Shown piece by piece: positions 25,875 to 35,344 of a stretch of 42,777 nucleotides of DNA (position 1 is the first letter of the stretch; the number at the start of each line of letters is the position of its first letter). The DNA is from Ignavibacteriota bacterium (GTDB taxonomy: Bacteria; Bacteroidota; Ignavibacteria; UBA10030; SZUA-254), in contig JACREZ010000029.1 in the NCBI GenBank assembly GCA_016212665.1, forward strand, positions 1 through 42,777, in the 5' to 3' direction. The notes below the pieces were generated by a model. It did not search any database, was not told the DNA's origin, and saw only the letters and a program-made list of their open reading frames with translations. A program made the translations under genes and the position numbers.

Positions 25875-27298
25875 TGTTCACCGTAGATGAACTTCTTTCC
25901 ATCAACCATGTTGCCGCGGAAAATTTTCCGGGCAAAATAATTTCCATCAAAGGTGTAGCAATAGACTCTCGGATCATCCGGAGAGGTGAATTGTTTGTTG
26001 CAATCAAAGGTGAACGATTTGACGGACATAATTTCCTTTCCGACGCTGTGAAAAAAGGCGCGGCGTGTGTTGTCATCAATGAACAATATCGGAATTCGAA
26101 ATTCAAGTTTCCCTATATCGTTGTGACTGATACGACGAAAGCGCTTGGCGAGTTAGCACGATTACACAGGAGGAAATTTAATATCCCGATTGTTGCTATT
26201 ACCGGAAGCAGTGGGAAAACCACTAACAAAGATATGACGTACTCGGTATTGAAACCAAAGTATAATGTATTGTGTACACAGGGAAATTTGAACAACCATA
26301 TCGGTGTTCCGCAGACATTGTTCAGGTTGAACAAGAAGCATGAAATTGCAGTCATTGAAATGGGAATGAATCACGCAGGTGAAATACAATACCTGTGTGA
26401 AATTGCTGAGCCGACGCATGGACTCATCACGAACATTGGAAAAGCGCATATAGAATTTTTCAGAACTGTGAATAAAATCGCAGAAGCAAAAGGCGAACTT
26501 TTCAATTGGTTGAGTAAAGAAAGAACTCGGGTCGGTTTTGTAAATGTTGACGATGTCCGGGTGCAGACACAAGCACGCGTGTTGACAAAGAAAGTAACGT
26601 ACAGCGAGTACACGCATCTTGCCGATGTACAAAGTACGTTGCAACATGTTAATGATGATGGTTCGTCTCGCTTTATTGTTCGGGCAAAAGGGTGGAAGGA
26701 ACTGCTTGAAATTACACTGAAGGTTCCGGGTGTACACAATGTATCCAACGCTCTCGCCGCCATTGCTGTCGGAAAACACTTTGATGTACCGCCTGAAAAT
26801 ATTCGATCGGCTTTACAGAAGTTCAAAGCAATTGATGGACGAATGAACATCGAAATAGTTACCGGCGTAATGATTATTGATGATGCATACAACGCCAATC
26901 CTGATTCGATGATGTCGGCGTTGAAAACTCTTGCAACGATTGATTGCCAAGGAAGACGAATTTGTGTCCTTGGCGACATGCTTGAATTGGGAAAGTTCTC
27001 CGTCAGTGAACATCGAAAAATCGGTGCGGCGCTTCCAAAACATCGTTGCGATGTACTCCTGACTTTCGGTACGTATGCGAAGTGTATCCACGAAGCGACG
27101 AATGTCAATCAAAAAAAGAATTTTACAGACAAAACGAAATTACTGAATGAACTACTCAAAGTCGTTCAACCCGGTGATGTAGTTCTTTTCAAAGGTTCGC
27201 ATGGAATGAAACTGAAAGAAGTGATTGATGCGCTGAAGCAATCACTGGAGAATCTCCCCCAGAAATCAATCAGACAAGGAAAGCAGGGAGTGAACTAA
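25874..27298 (+). CDS. murF: UDP-MurNAc-tripeptide D-Ala-D-Ala ligase MurF, 474 aa
   Basis: Adds D-alanyl-D-alanine to the stem peptide. ATP-binding ITGSSGKTTNKDM, MGMNHAGEIQYL and DDAYNANPDSM are MurF hallmarks. The ATG at 25874 overlaps the murE stop, and its own TAA overlaps the mraY ATG at 27298. Both overlaps point to coupled translation. Length is normal. Confidence 0.96.
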   Translation: MFTVDELLSINHVAAENFPGKIISIKGVAIDSRIIRRGELFVAIKGERFDGHNFLSDAVKKGAACVVINEQYRNSKFKFPYIVVTDTTKALGELARLHRRKFNIPIVAITGSSGKTTNKDMTYSVLKPKYNVLCTQGNLNNHIGVPQTLFRLNKKHEIAVIEMGMNHAGEIQYLCEIAEPTHGLITNIGKAHIEFFRTVNKIAEAKGELFNWLSKERTRVGFVNVDDVRVQTQARVLTKKVTYSEYTHLADVQSTLQHVNDDGSSRFIVRAKGWKELLEITLKVPGVHNVSNALAAIAVGKHFDVPPENIRSALQKFKAIDGRMNIEIVTGVMIIDDAYNANPDSMMSALKTLATIDCQGRRICVLGDMLELGKFSVSEHRKIGAALPKHRCDVLLTFGTYAKCIHEATNVNQKKNFTDKTKLLNELLKVVQPGDVVLFKGSHGMKLKEVIDALKQSLENLPQKSIRQGKQGVN

Positions 27299-28422
27299 TG
27301 TTTTATTATTTGTTTGAATTTCTCCGTCAGGAATTTGGTATTCCCGGTTCAGGATTATTTCGTTACATCACGTTTCGTGCAGGCGGAGCGGCAGTCACGG
27401 CTTTAATCATAGCGTTCTGGATTGGACCGAAAATCATCCGCATGTTGAAGCAACGGCAAATCGGTGAAGCCGCAAAGTTGGAAGCGCCCGAAACACATCG
27501 CAAGAAAGCGGGAACGCCGACGATGGGCGGTTTGATAATTCTTGCCGCAACGTTAGTGCCTGCCTTGCTTTGGACAGATTTAAAAAACGCATACATCGTT
27601 CTCATTTTGTTTGCAACTGCGGCGCTCGGCATGGTCGGGTTCTTAGATGATTATCTGAAAGTAGTGAAGAAGAAACCAAAAGGATTGATTGGAAAATATA
27701 AAATTGTCGGTCAAGTGTTTGTCGGATTGGTTGTCGGTGGAACGATATATTTTCTCCCATATTTGTTTGATGAGACATTGATACCATACGCATCGAAATC
27801 AACAATGCCGTTTGTGAAAAACTTGGAATTTGATTTAGGGTATCTCTACATCCCGATGGTGATTTTTGTTATCACGGCGACGAGCAACGCGGTCAACCTT
27901 ACTGACGGTCTCGACGGATTGGCGGCGGGGACGGTGAGTATTGTTGCAATGACGCTTGCGGTTATCAGTTACATTTCCGGTCACGCGCAATTGAGCGAGT
28001 ACCTGACGATTCCATTTCTTCGCGGCAATGGTGAGTTGAGCATTTTTTGTGCGGCAATGGCTGGTGCGTGTCTTGGTTTTCTTTGGTTCAATTCGTTCCC
28101 GGCACAGGTGTTCATGGGTGATACCGGTTCACTCGCACTTGGCGGCGCGATTGGAGTTTTGTGTGTGTTAATCAAAAAAGAATTTCTCCTGCCAACGCTC
28201 GGCGGAGTGTTTCTTATGGAAACTGCTTCGGTGATTATTCAAAAAGTCTGGTTCAAATACACAAAGAAACGCTATGGTGAAGGGCGAAGGGTTTTTCGTA
28301 TGGCTCCGATTCATCATCATTTTGAAATGGCTGGATGGGATGAACCGAAAATTGTTACGCGGTTTTACATCATCGCGATTCTCATGATGATTTTAAGTTT
28401 GGCAACGTTCAAAGTACGATGA
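27298..28422 (+). CDS. mraY: Phospho-MurNAc-pentapeptide transferase MraY, 374 aa
   Basis: Integral membrane enzyme that forms lipid I on undecaprenyl phosphate. Family motifs are HRKKAGTPTMGG, GFLDDYLKVVKKK, NAVNLTDGLDGLAAG and APIHHHFEMAGWDE. About ten hydrophobic segments are present and the length is normal. The stop overlaps the murD start (ATGA). Confidence 0.97.
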   Translation: MFYYLFEFLRQEFGIPGSGLFRYITFRAGGAAVTALIIAFWIGPKIIRMLKQRQIGEAAKLEAPETHRKKAGTPTMGGLIILAATLVPALLWTDLKNAYIVLILFATAALGMVGFLDDYLKVVKKKPKGLIGKYKIVGQVFVGLVVGGTIYFLPYLFDETLIPYASKSTMPFVKNLEFDLGYLYIPMVIFVITATSNAVNLTDGLDGLAAGTVSIVAMTLAVISYISGHAQLSEYLTIPFLRGNGELSIFCAAMAGACLGFLWFNSFPAQVFMGDTGSLALGGAIGVLCVLIKKEFLLPTLGGVFLMETASVIIQKVWFKYTKKRYGEGRRVFRMAPIHHHFEMAGWDEPKIVTRFYIIAILMMILSLATFKVR

Positions 28423-29789
28423 AAACCGAGTTCAAATATAAAAACGTCAGCATCATTGGCGCGGCGAGAAGCGGAGTTGCGGTTGCGCAACTTCTCAGAT
28501 CGCAAGGCGCGAATGTGTTCGTCAGTGATAAGGATTTGAGCGAAAAAGTTACTTCTCTGATTCCGCATTTCAAATCGCTTGGTGTTGCGTATGAATTCGG
28601 TCAGCATACATCACGAGTGTTTGAAACTGATGTACTCGTTCTCAGCCCGGGTGTTCCATCGAACGCACAGGTTGTGCTTGATGCGCTCAGCAAAGGAATC
28701 AAAGTTGTAAGTGAAATCGAAGTTGCAGGTTGGTTTTGTCTGGCTCAGATTATTGCAATCACGGGAAGTAATGGCAAAACAACGACGACAACTCTCACGG
28801 GAAGAATGTTCTCGGATGCGGGAAAGAGACATGCAGTTGCGGGAAATATCGGAAATGCGTTTTCGTCTGTCGTTAGTCAATTGGATTCAACTTCAACTGC
28901 TGTACTGGAAGTGAGCAGTTTTCAACTTGACCATATTGATACGTTTCACCCGAATGTTTCTGTCATCTTAAATATTACACCCGACCATCTTGACCGTTAC
29001 AGTGGTTCGTTTGATGCGTACAAAGGAGCAAAAGGCAAAATATTTCTGAATCAAACAAAAGCAGATTATTTGATTTATTGCTATGACGACCAGCAGACGA
29101 AAGACCTTGTGTTCTCGAAAGCGATTTCGTTTGTTCGTGCACTTCCGTTCGGTGTGAAACGCGAGTTTGAATCGGGCGCGTATGTACGCGATGGTAAAAT
29201 GTTTACATGCATCGAAGGAAAAGAACAGGAAATTATCAACGCGAAAGAAATCAGCATCAAGGGTGTCCATAATTTATATAACGCTATGGCGGCAACACTC
29301 GCGTCTCAGGTGATGGGAGTGAGCGTTGCATCTATTCGCTCAACATTAAAAAATTTCAAGGGTGTTGAACACAGGTTGGAGTTTGTGCGAGAAGTGAACG
29401 GAGTTCGGTACATCAATGACTCCAAGGCGACAAACATTGATTCGGTTTCGTATGCTTTGAAGGCGTATGAACATCCCATTGTGCTTCTGCTTGGCGGCAG
29501 AGACAAGGGGAACGATTACTCTGCGCTCTATGAAGAAGTGAAGAAGCACGTCAAAACAATCATTGCTATTGGCGAATCTGCTGACAAGGTTGTGAAATCG
29601 TTTGAGGCACAGACAAAGATTGAACGGGCAGATTCAATGAAGGAAGCGATTGAAATTGCACAACGAGTTTCTGTTGCCGGTGATATTGTTCTGCTTTCTC
29701 CCGCGTGCGCTTCATTTGATTGGTTTGAAAATTATGAGCATCGCGGTCGCGTGTTCAAAGAATTTGTTCATCAACTTGAGGAGAAATAA
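28419..29789 (+). CDS. murD: UDP-MurNAc-alanine D-glutamate ligase MurD, 456 aa
   Basis: Adds D-glutamate to UDP-MurNAc-L-alanine. ATP site ITGSNGKTTTT, then LEVSSFQLD and GVEHRLEFV, and a C-terminal LLLGGRDKGNDYSAL and LLSPACASFDWF, all characteristic of MurD. It overlaps mraY by 4 bases and is followed 2 bases later by ftsW. Confidence 0.96.
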   Translation: MKTEFKYKNVSIIGAARSGVAVAQLLRSQGANVFVSDKDLSEKVTSLIPHFKSLGVAYEFGQHTSRVFETDVLVLSPGVPSNAQVVLDALSKGIKVVSEIEVAGWFCLAQIIAITGSNGKTTTTTLTGRMFSDAGKRHAVAGNIGNAFSSVVSQLDSTSTAVLEVSSFQLDHIDTFHPNVSVILNITPDHLDRYSGSFDAYKGAKGKIFLNQTKADYLIYCYDDQQTKDLVFSKAISFVRALPFGVKREFESGAYVRDGKMFTCIEGKEQEIINAKEISIKGVHNLYNAMAATLASQVMGVSVASIRSTLKNFKGVEHRLEFVREVNGVRYINDSKATNIDSVSYALKAYEHPIVLLLGGRDKGNDYSALYEEVKKHVKTIIAIGESADKVVKSFEAQTKIERADSMKEAIEIAQRVSVAGDIVLLSPACASFDWFENYEHRGRVFKEFVHQLEEK

Positions 29790-29791
29790 TC

Positions 29792-30940
29792 ATGTTTCGT
29801 CGTAACCATGTTGATTTGACATTACTCATATCCGTCTTGACACTGATGTTTATGGGAATCGCGATTGTCTATAGCGCTTCCGCGGCATGGGCTGTGAGAA
29901 GTTATGGCGGTTCGGAAGATATGCTCATCAAACATGCAGGCAAAGTAGCAATCGGATTAATAATGCTCATGCTTGGAATGACGATTGACTATAAAAGGTG
30001 GAAGAATATTGCAAAATTTGCAATGATAGTTATTATCATTCTTCTTGGGGCTACCCTGATTGCCGGCGCTCTGTACAAAGGTGCGCTTCGTTGGTTCCTT
30101 GGATTTCAGCCTTCAGAACTTGCAAAATTTGCCTTGATATTTCATCTCGCAGCCCTTGCTTCTACTTATAAGGAAGATATCAGGGTATTCAAAGAAGGTT
30201 TTCTCAAAATGCTGGCATGGATTCTCACTGTTACGATGTTAGTTATACTGCAACCGAATTTTAGCATGGGCGCGCTTATTTTCGGGTTGGGAATTCTTAT
30301 GTTGTTTTTAGCACGTGCAAAGGTAATGCATCTCCTTTCCGTGTTTCTCTTGTTACTTCCTGCATTAGGTTGGTACATGTGGAGCGCGGAATACAGGAAG
30401 AAAAGAATTCTGGATTTCTTTAGCGGCGCGAGTACCGGGCAATCGAGTTATCAACTCACGCAAAGTAAAATCGCTTTCGGCGTCGGTGGAATTCTTGGAG
30501 TCGGACCCGGCGATAGTCATCAGCGCGATTATTTTCTCCCCGAATCGTACGGAGATTTTGTCTATGCAATTATTGGTGAAGAATACGGAATGGTCGGAAG
30601 TGTTGCCGTTCTTGTTCTCTTCATCATTATCATGTACCGGGGGATGAAAATTGCTCAGGCGGCGGAAGATATGTTCGGAAGATATTTGGCGCTCGGAATT
30701 ACAAGTGTCATCACGCTTTTTGCAATCGTGAATGCCGGGGTTTCAGTCGGATTGTTCCCAACTACAGGGTTGCCAATGCCGTTTGTTAGTTATGGCGGTT
30801 CCTCAATGATAGTTTCCGCGTTTGCTGTTGGTGTGTTATTGAATATTTCATCACAAACAAACATGTTTCCCCGTGTTCGGGAAAAAGTTGTTGTGGCTCC
30901 GGAGAAGGCAAACGGAACTGCGGTGGGAAAGGTGTATTGA
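29792..30940 (+). CDS. ftsW: Septal peptidoglycan polymerase FtsW, 382 aa
   Basis: SEDS-family glycosyltransferase that polymerises lipid II at the septum with FtsI. Multi-pass membrane protein with SEDS signatures: FLGFQPSELAKFA, GPGDSHQRDYFLPESYGDFVYAIIGEE and a C-terminal FVSYGGSSMI. The cognate partner ftsI is in the same operon, which favours FtsW over RodA. It ends one base before the murG start codon. Confidence 0.95.
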   Translation: MFRRNHVDLTLLISVLTLMFMGIAIVYSASAAWAVRSYGGSEDMLIKHAGKVAIGLIMLMLGMTIDYKRWKNIAKFAMIVIIILLGATLIAGALYKGALRWFLGFQPSELAKFALIFHLAALASTYKEDIRVFKEGFLKMLAWILTVTMLVILQPNFSMGALIFGLGILMLFLARAKVMHLLSVFLLLLPALGWYMWSAEYRKKRILDFFSGASTGQSSYQLTQSKIAFGVGGILGVGPGDSHQRDYFLPESYGDFVYAIIGEEYGMVGSVAVLVLFIIIMYRGMKIAQAAEDMFGRYLALGITSVITLFAIVNAGVSVGLFPTTGLPMPFVSYGGSSMIVSAFAVGVLLNISSQTNMFPRVREKVVVAPEKANGTAVGKVY

Positions 30941-30941
30941 T

Positions 30942-32051
30942 GTGGCAGAAATTCGAGTCATCTTTGCGGGCGGCGGAACAGGTGGACACCTGTTTCCGGC
31001 AATCGCTATCGCGGATGAACTCAAACGACTTGTTCCTGATGCAGAGTTGTTGTTTATCGGAACAAAAAATAAAATCGAAGCGAGAGTGGTTCCACAAAAA
31101 GAATTCGCGTTCCGAACAATCTGGATTAGCGGTTTTCATCGCCGACTTCGGCTCAGTAATTTTTTATTTCCGTTGAAGGTCGTTGTGTCGCTCGTGCAAT
31201 CATATTCAATTATAAAGCAATTCAAACCGGATGTCGTCATCGGAACGGGCGGCTATGTTTCCGGTCCGATTGTGTACGCGGCATCCGTGATGAAGATACC
31301 GACGCTGATTCATGAGCAGAACAGTTATCCCGGCGTGACGACAAGAATGTTGGGAAATCGTGTCAAGCAGGTTTGCATTACATTCGAGCAGGCAAAAAAA
31401 TATTTGAAGCGAGTAGATAATGTCGTTCTGACCGGAAACCCGACACGGGGCTCGTTAGAAAAGGTTCATCAGTCTGAAGCGTTCAACTATTTTGGTTTTG
31501 ATTCATCGGGCAAACAAAAGACTCTTCTTGTGTTTGGAGGAAGTTTGGGCGCGACAACAATCAACAATGCTGTAGTTCAACAACTTGAAAAATACATCGG
31601 ACAAGGATTCAGAATCATCTGGCAGACCGGCAAAGAAGATATTGAACGGGTGAAAACATCAAGCAACAAAATCGCCAAAGAACATTTGTGGGTGAATGCT
31701 TTTATTGACAGGATGGATTATGCGTACGCAATCAGTGACATAGTAATTTGCAGAGCAGGCGCGACGACCATTGCTGAACTGACACGACTCGGCAAACCGG
31801 CAATCCTGATTCCGTATCCGTTCGCCGCGGCAGACCATCAAACAGAAAATGCAAAAGCGATGACCGAATCCGGCGCGGCGTTGATGGTGAGAGATTCCGA
31901 AGCGAAAGAACGATTGTTTGATGTTGTACAATCGCTATTGAACGATACTGAAAAATTGCAGGCAATGTCAATCGCGAGTAAGCAACTTGGAAAACCAAAT
32001 GCGGCTGAAGAAATTGCACGACGCATCATCGAGTTAGGTCGGAGAAAGTAG
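30942..32051 (+). CDS. murG: Lipid II synthase MurG, 369 aa
   Basis: Adds GlcNAc to lipid I at the inner face of the membrane. The N-terminal FAGGGTGGHLFPAIA is the lipid-substrate loop, VIGTGGYVSGP and LIHEQNSYPG follow, and CRAGATTIAEL with PFAAADHQTENA form the UDP-GlcNAc site. The frame is open from 30873, but the GTG at 30942 begins right before the conserved IRVIFAGGG and has AAAGGTG about 7 bases upstream. Confidence 0.95.
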   Translation: MAEIRVIFAGGGTGGHLFPAIAIADELKRLVPDAELLFIGTKNKIEARVVPQKEFAFRTIWISGFHRRLRLSNFLFPLKVVVSLVQSYSIIKQFKPDVVIGTGGYVSGPIVYAASVMKIPTLIHEQNSYPGVTTRMLGNRVKQVCITFEQAKKYLKRVDNVVLTGNPTRGSLEKVHQSEAFNYFGFDSSGKQKTLLVFGGSLGATTINNAVVQQLEKYIGQGFRIIWQTGKEDIERVKTSSNKIAKEHLWVNAFIDRMDYAYAISDIVICRAGATTIAELTRLGKPAILIPYPFAAADHQTENAKAMTESGAALMVRDSEAKERLFDVVQSLLNDTEKLQAMSIASKQLGKPNAAEEIARRIIELGRRK

Positions 32052-32055
32052 AAGT

Positions 32056-32589
32056 ATGTTAACCACACTTCCTCCTGATGCAAAAGTGTTCAAGTACAAA
32101 TTGGACTTTTACTATGTCCAAACAATTTTCTATCTCGTTGCGCTTGTACTGTGGGCAGGATTTCGCGGAACATTTTCACTTCCGAAACTACCACCGATGC
32201 AGGCAGACCCGATTTTGTACATCATACTCACGTTTGTTGTCGTATCGTTGCTCACTGTTCTGTTGAACAAATTGCGTGAACGGCGGCTCATCGTACTACA
32301 GGATAGAATGGTGTTTCACCGGAAGTCGCACGAGCGGGAAGTGCTGTTCTCGGATATCGAATGGATGTACATCGGTCGTGAGCGGCGTGTGCAAACTGCC
32401 GGAAGATTTCAGGTGGTGTTGTTTAAGTTGAAAGACCGTCTTCGTCTGATTCGCATTCGCATCGGGCGATATGAACATGAAGACGAATTGTTGATTGAAA
32501 TGGAACGGATAGCTGAAATTGTCCCGAAGATGAAACGTCCGATGCAGATGTTACGTGCGCCGAGAATTGCTCAACAACTTTTTAGTTAG
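32056..32589 (+). CDS. Membrane protein with PH-like cytoplasmic domain, 177 aa, function unknown
   Basis: Two membrane segments (about 22-38 and 51-71) are followed by a basic region of about 80 residues with the strand pattern of bacterial PH-like domains (RRLIVLQDRMVFHRK, then FSDIEWMYIG, then RFQVVLFKLKDRLRLIRIR). It starts 4 bases after murG and ends 9 bases before the TauE-like gene, so it belongs to the dcw transcript. It is not a standard member of the cluster. An envelope role is only suggested by position. Confidence 0.6.
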   Translation: MLTTLPPDAKVFKYKLDFYYVQTIFYLVALVLWAGFRGTFSLPKLPPMQADPILYIILTFVVVSLLTVLLNKLRERRLIVLQDRMVFHRKSHEREVLFSDIEWMYIGRERRVQTAGRFQVVLFKLKDRLRLIRIRIGRYEHEDELLIEMERIAEIVPKMKRPMQMLRAPRIAQQLFS

Positions 32590-32598
32590 GAATTGAAT

Positions 32599-32967
32599 AT
32601 GAACGTGACTGAAGTTTTTCAATTTGTTGTGTTGGGATTTGCCGTCGGAATTTTAAGCGGCATGATTGGCGTTGGCGGCGGAGTTGTGCTGGTTCCTGCA
32701 CTCGTCTTGTTGTTCGGTTGGCAACAACACGTCGCTCAGGGAACGACACTCGCGATGCTGACGTTGCCCGTGCTTTTTCTCGGTGCGATGGAATATTACA
32801 AGGCGGGAAATGTGAATATGAAAGTGGCTCTGCTCATGGGCTTCGGATTGCTAATCGGAAGTTACCTTGGCGGAACGTTTGCAAATAAAATCTCAGGTGA
32901 TATTCTGAAAAGAATTTTTGGTGTTGCGTTGTTATTAATCTCTTTGAAAATGATTATCGGAAAGTGA
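32599..32967 (+). CDS. Half-length TauE/SafE family membrane protein, 122 aa
   Basis: A single TauE/SafE repeat: GILSGMIGVGGGVVLVP is the conserved glycine motif, followed by QGTTLAMLTLPVLFLGA and about four hydrophobic segments. Full TauE/SafE permeases have two such repeats (about 250 aa) and export sulfite, sulfonates or other organic anions. A protein this size would have to dimerise. Short single-repeat members are known in several phyla, so this need not be a truncation; no second half is seen in the next 70 bases. The ATG at 32599 is preferred to the TTG at 32593. It sits between murG and murC for no obvious reason. Confidence 0.8.
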   Translation: MNVTEVFQFVVLGFAVGILSGMIGVGGGVVLVPALVLLFGWQQHVAQGTTLAMLTLPVLFLGAMEYYKAGNVNMKVALLMGFGLLIGSYLGGTFANKISGDILKRIFGVALLLISLKMIIGK

Positions 32968-33037
32968 ATTGTCGGGGATGATTGGCGTTAGTGGATTAGT
33001 TGTGTTGTGAAGCCAATCATCCCGGCAGTTAAAATTT

Positions 33038-34423
33038 ATGTTTAGTTCAATTAAAAAAATACATTTTGTGGGAATCGGTGGAATCGGCATGAGCGGCATT
33101 GCCGAGATTCTGCTTGACCAGAATTTCAAAGTCAGTGGCTCGGATAAATCGCTCAGCGAGATTACCGAACGGTTGCAATCGCTCGGCGCGGAAGTGTTTG
33201 AAGGACACAAAGCAGAAAATCTGAAAGAGGATGTTGATGCGCTTGTGTATTCATCTGCCGTCTCGCTCGATAATGAAGAAGTCCTTGAAGCGCAGAGAAG
33301 AAAAATTCCCATCATCCGCCGTGCGGAAATGCTCGCGGAAGTTATGCGTCTCAAATACGGAATCGGAATTGCCGGTACGCACGGGAAAACCACGACGACA
33401 TCCATGGTCGGACTTGTTCTGCTCGAAGGCGGTTTCGACCCGACAGTTATTGTCGGTGGAAGATTGAATGGACTTGGCGGAACAAACGCACGGCTCGGTC
33501 AGGGTGATTTCATTGTTGTCGAAGCGGACGAGTTTGACCGCTCGTTTCTTTCGCTCACGCCAACCATTGCCGTGTTGACGACGCTCGAAGTTGACCATCT
33601 CGATTGCTACCGCGATTTGGAAGACCTCAAATCTGCATTCGTTCAGTTCGCGTTGAAGGTTCCGTTCTACGGTTTCAATGTTTTATGTCTTGATGAACCG
33701 GCGTTGCAGGATATTTTGCCGCTCCTCAGCAAGAAGAAAGTCATCACCTATGGTTTGAACCCACAGGCAGATTTGCAGGCGTATGATATCCGACATCGTG
33801 AGAACACAAGCACGTTCATGGTGGTGAAGAATTACGCGGATTTGGGTGAGATTACGATTCAAATTCCCGGCAAGCACAACGTGCAGAACGCGCTTGCCGC
33901 AATTGCCATCGGCCTTGAACTCGGAATCCCGTTCGAGAAAGTGAAAGCCGGAATCGAAAAGTTCTCCGGTGTGATTCGTCGCTGGGAAAAGAAGGGGGAA
34001 GTTGCAGGTATTTCGCTGTACGATGATTATGCACATCATCCGACAGAATGTAAGGCGACATTGCTTGGCGCAAAGTCCGGTTGGAGAAAGCGAGTCGTCT
34101 GTGTGTTTCAGCCGCACTTGTATTCGCGCACGAGAGATTTTTATGAAGAGTTCGGCAAAGCATTTTTGCTTTCCGATGTGCTGATTGTTACCGATGTCTA
34201 TCCTGCGCGTGAAGAGCCGATTCAGGGAATCACCGGCGAGTTGATTACTAACGCGGCAATGCAGTACGGGCACAAAGGCGTGCATTATGTTGCCGATAAA
34301 AAACAAGTGCCGCAGTATCTCATGGGGATTGTCAAGTCGGGCGATCTCGTCATAACGATGGGTGCGGGCGACATCTACAAATATGGAAATGAATTTTTGA
34401 ATTTGTTGAAGAAGAAAAACTAA
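33038..34423 (+). CDS. murC: UDP-MurNAc-L-alanine ligase MurC, 461 aa
   Basis: Adds L-alanine to UDP-MurNAc, the first stem residue. N-terminal HFVGIGGIGMSGIAEIL, ATP site GIAGTHGKTTTTSMVG, EADEFDRSFL, DDYAHHPTE and QPHLYSRTRDF are all MurC hallmarks. Length is normal. It is separated from the TauE-like gene by 70 bases and immediately followed by murB. Confidence 0.96.
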   Translation: MFSSIKKIHFVGIGGIGMSGIAEILLDQNFKVSGSDKSLSEITERLQSLGAEVFEGHKAENLKEDVDALVYSSAVSLDNEEVLEAQRRKIPIIRRAEMLAEVMRLKYGIGIAGTHGKTTTTSMVGLVLLEGGFDPTVIVGGRLNGLGGTNARLGQGDFIVVEADEFDRSFLSLTPTIAVLTTLEVDHLDCYRDLEDLKSAFVQFALKVPFYGFNVLCLDEPALQDILPLLSKKKVITYGLNPQADLQAYDIRHRENTSTFMVVKNYADLGEITIQIPGKHNVQNALAAIAIGLELGIPFEKVKAGIEKFSGVIRRWEKKGEVAGISLYDDYAHHPTECKATLLGAKSGWRKRVVCVFQPHLYSRTRDFYEEFGKAFLLSDVLIVTDVYPAREEPIQGITGELITNAAMQYGHKGVHYVADKKQVPQYLMGIVKSGDLVITMGAGDIYKYGNEFLNLLKKKN

Positions 34424-35344
34424 GTGTTCGTCATTGAAGACATACAACAATTTTATCGCGGTCGCATCGCATTGAATGAGCCGTTGAGCAAATACACTTC
34501 GTATCGCATTGGCGGTCCGGCAGATTTTTATTTCGAGCCGGCTGATAAGAACGACGTGATTGCTCTCGTTCAGTATTTGCATGAGCGTGCGATAAAATTC
34601 TTCGTCATAGGGAACGGAAGCAATTTGCTTGTTTCGGATAGCGGAGTGCGGGGTGTTGTTCTCAATCTCGAACAAGGTTTGAATCAATTAACAACCGATG
34701 GTGAACTTGTCTATGCAGAAGCGGGCGCACGATTGACAAAGTTTGTTGATTTCTGTATCCAACTTGGATTGCAAGGAGTAGAAATGCTTGCCGGAATTCC
34801 CGGAACAGTTGGCGGCGGCGTGATAATGAACGCAGGCGCGTACGGCGGAGAGATTTCCGATTATCTCATGGAAGTGGAAACAATTCGTGATGGGAAAGTT
34901 CTGAGCATCAACAAAGAAGCGGCGCAGTTCGCGTACCGTCGTTCAGGTTTGGTGCGTGATGTTGTATTGAGTGCGTCGTTCAAACTTCAGCCGGGAGACA
35001 AAGCAGAGATGATGAAACGCCGCCGCGAGTTACTCATCAAACGAAATGAATCGCAACCGCTCAACTTCCCGAACTCGGGAAGCATCTTCAAAAACCCGGC
35101 AGGAAATTATGCGGCAAAGTTAATCGAACAAGCCGGGCTGAAAGGCACGATTCAAGGTCATGCTCAGATTTCAGAAAAGCATGGAAATTTTATTGTGAAC
35201 ACCGGCGGCGCGTTTGCTCAGGATGTCATCGGACTGATGCGACTTGCACGAACGACCGTATTGGAAAAATTTGGAATAGCATTGGAACCCGAAGTGAAAC
35301 TGATAGGATTTACCGAAGATATTGTAAAGGAATTTTGTAACTGA
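34424..35344 (+). CDS. murB: UDP-N-acetylenolpyruvoylglucosamine reductase MurB, 306 aa
   Basis: FAD enzyme that reduces the enolpyruvyl group to make UDP-MurNAc. FAD-binding YTSYRIGGPADF and VIGNGSNLLVSDSGVRG, then GIPGTVGGGVIMNAGAYGGE, and the catalytic Ser in NSGSIFKNP. The sequence after that motif lacks the long insert of E. coli MurB, so it is a type II enzyme. Translation starts at a GTG placed directly after the murC stop, and its end overlaps ftsQ by one base (TGATG). Confidence 0.95.
   Translation: MFVIEDIQQFYRGRIALNEPLSKYTSYRIGGPADFYFEPADKNDVIALVQYLHERAIKFFVIGNGSNLLVSDSGVRGVVLNLEQGLNQLTTDGELVYAEAGARLTKFVDFCIQLGLQGVEMLAGIPGTVGGGVIMNAGAYGGEISDYLMEVETIRDGKVLSINKEAAQFAYRRSGLVRDVVLSASFKLQPGDKAEMMKRRRELLIKRNESQPLNFPNSGSIFKNPAGNYAAKLIEQAGLKGTIQGHAQISEKHGNFIVNTGGAFAQDVIGLMRLARTTVLEKFGIALEPEVKLIGFTEDIVKEFCN

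Noticed and set aside
32599-32967. TauE/SafE gene as a truncated pseudogene
   Set aside because: The frame is clean, has both ends of a complete repeat, and no remnant of a second half follows in the 70 bases before murC.
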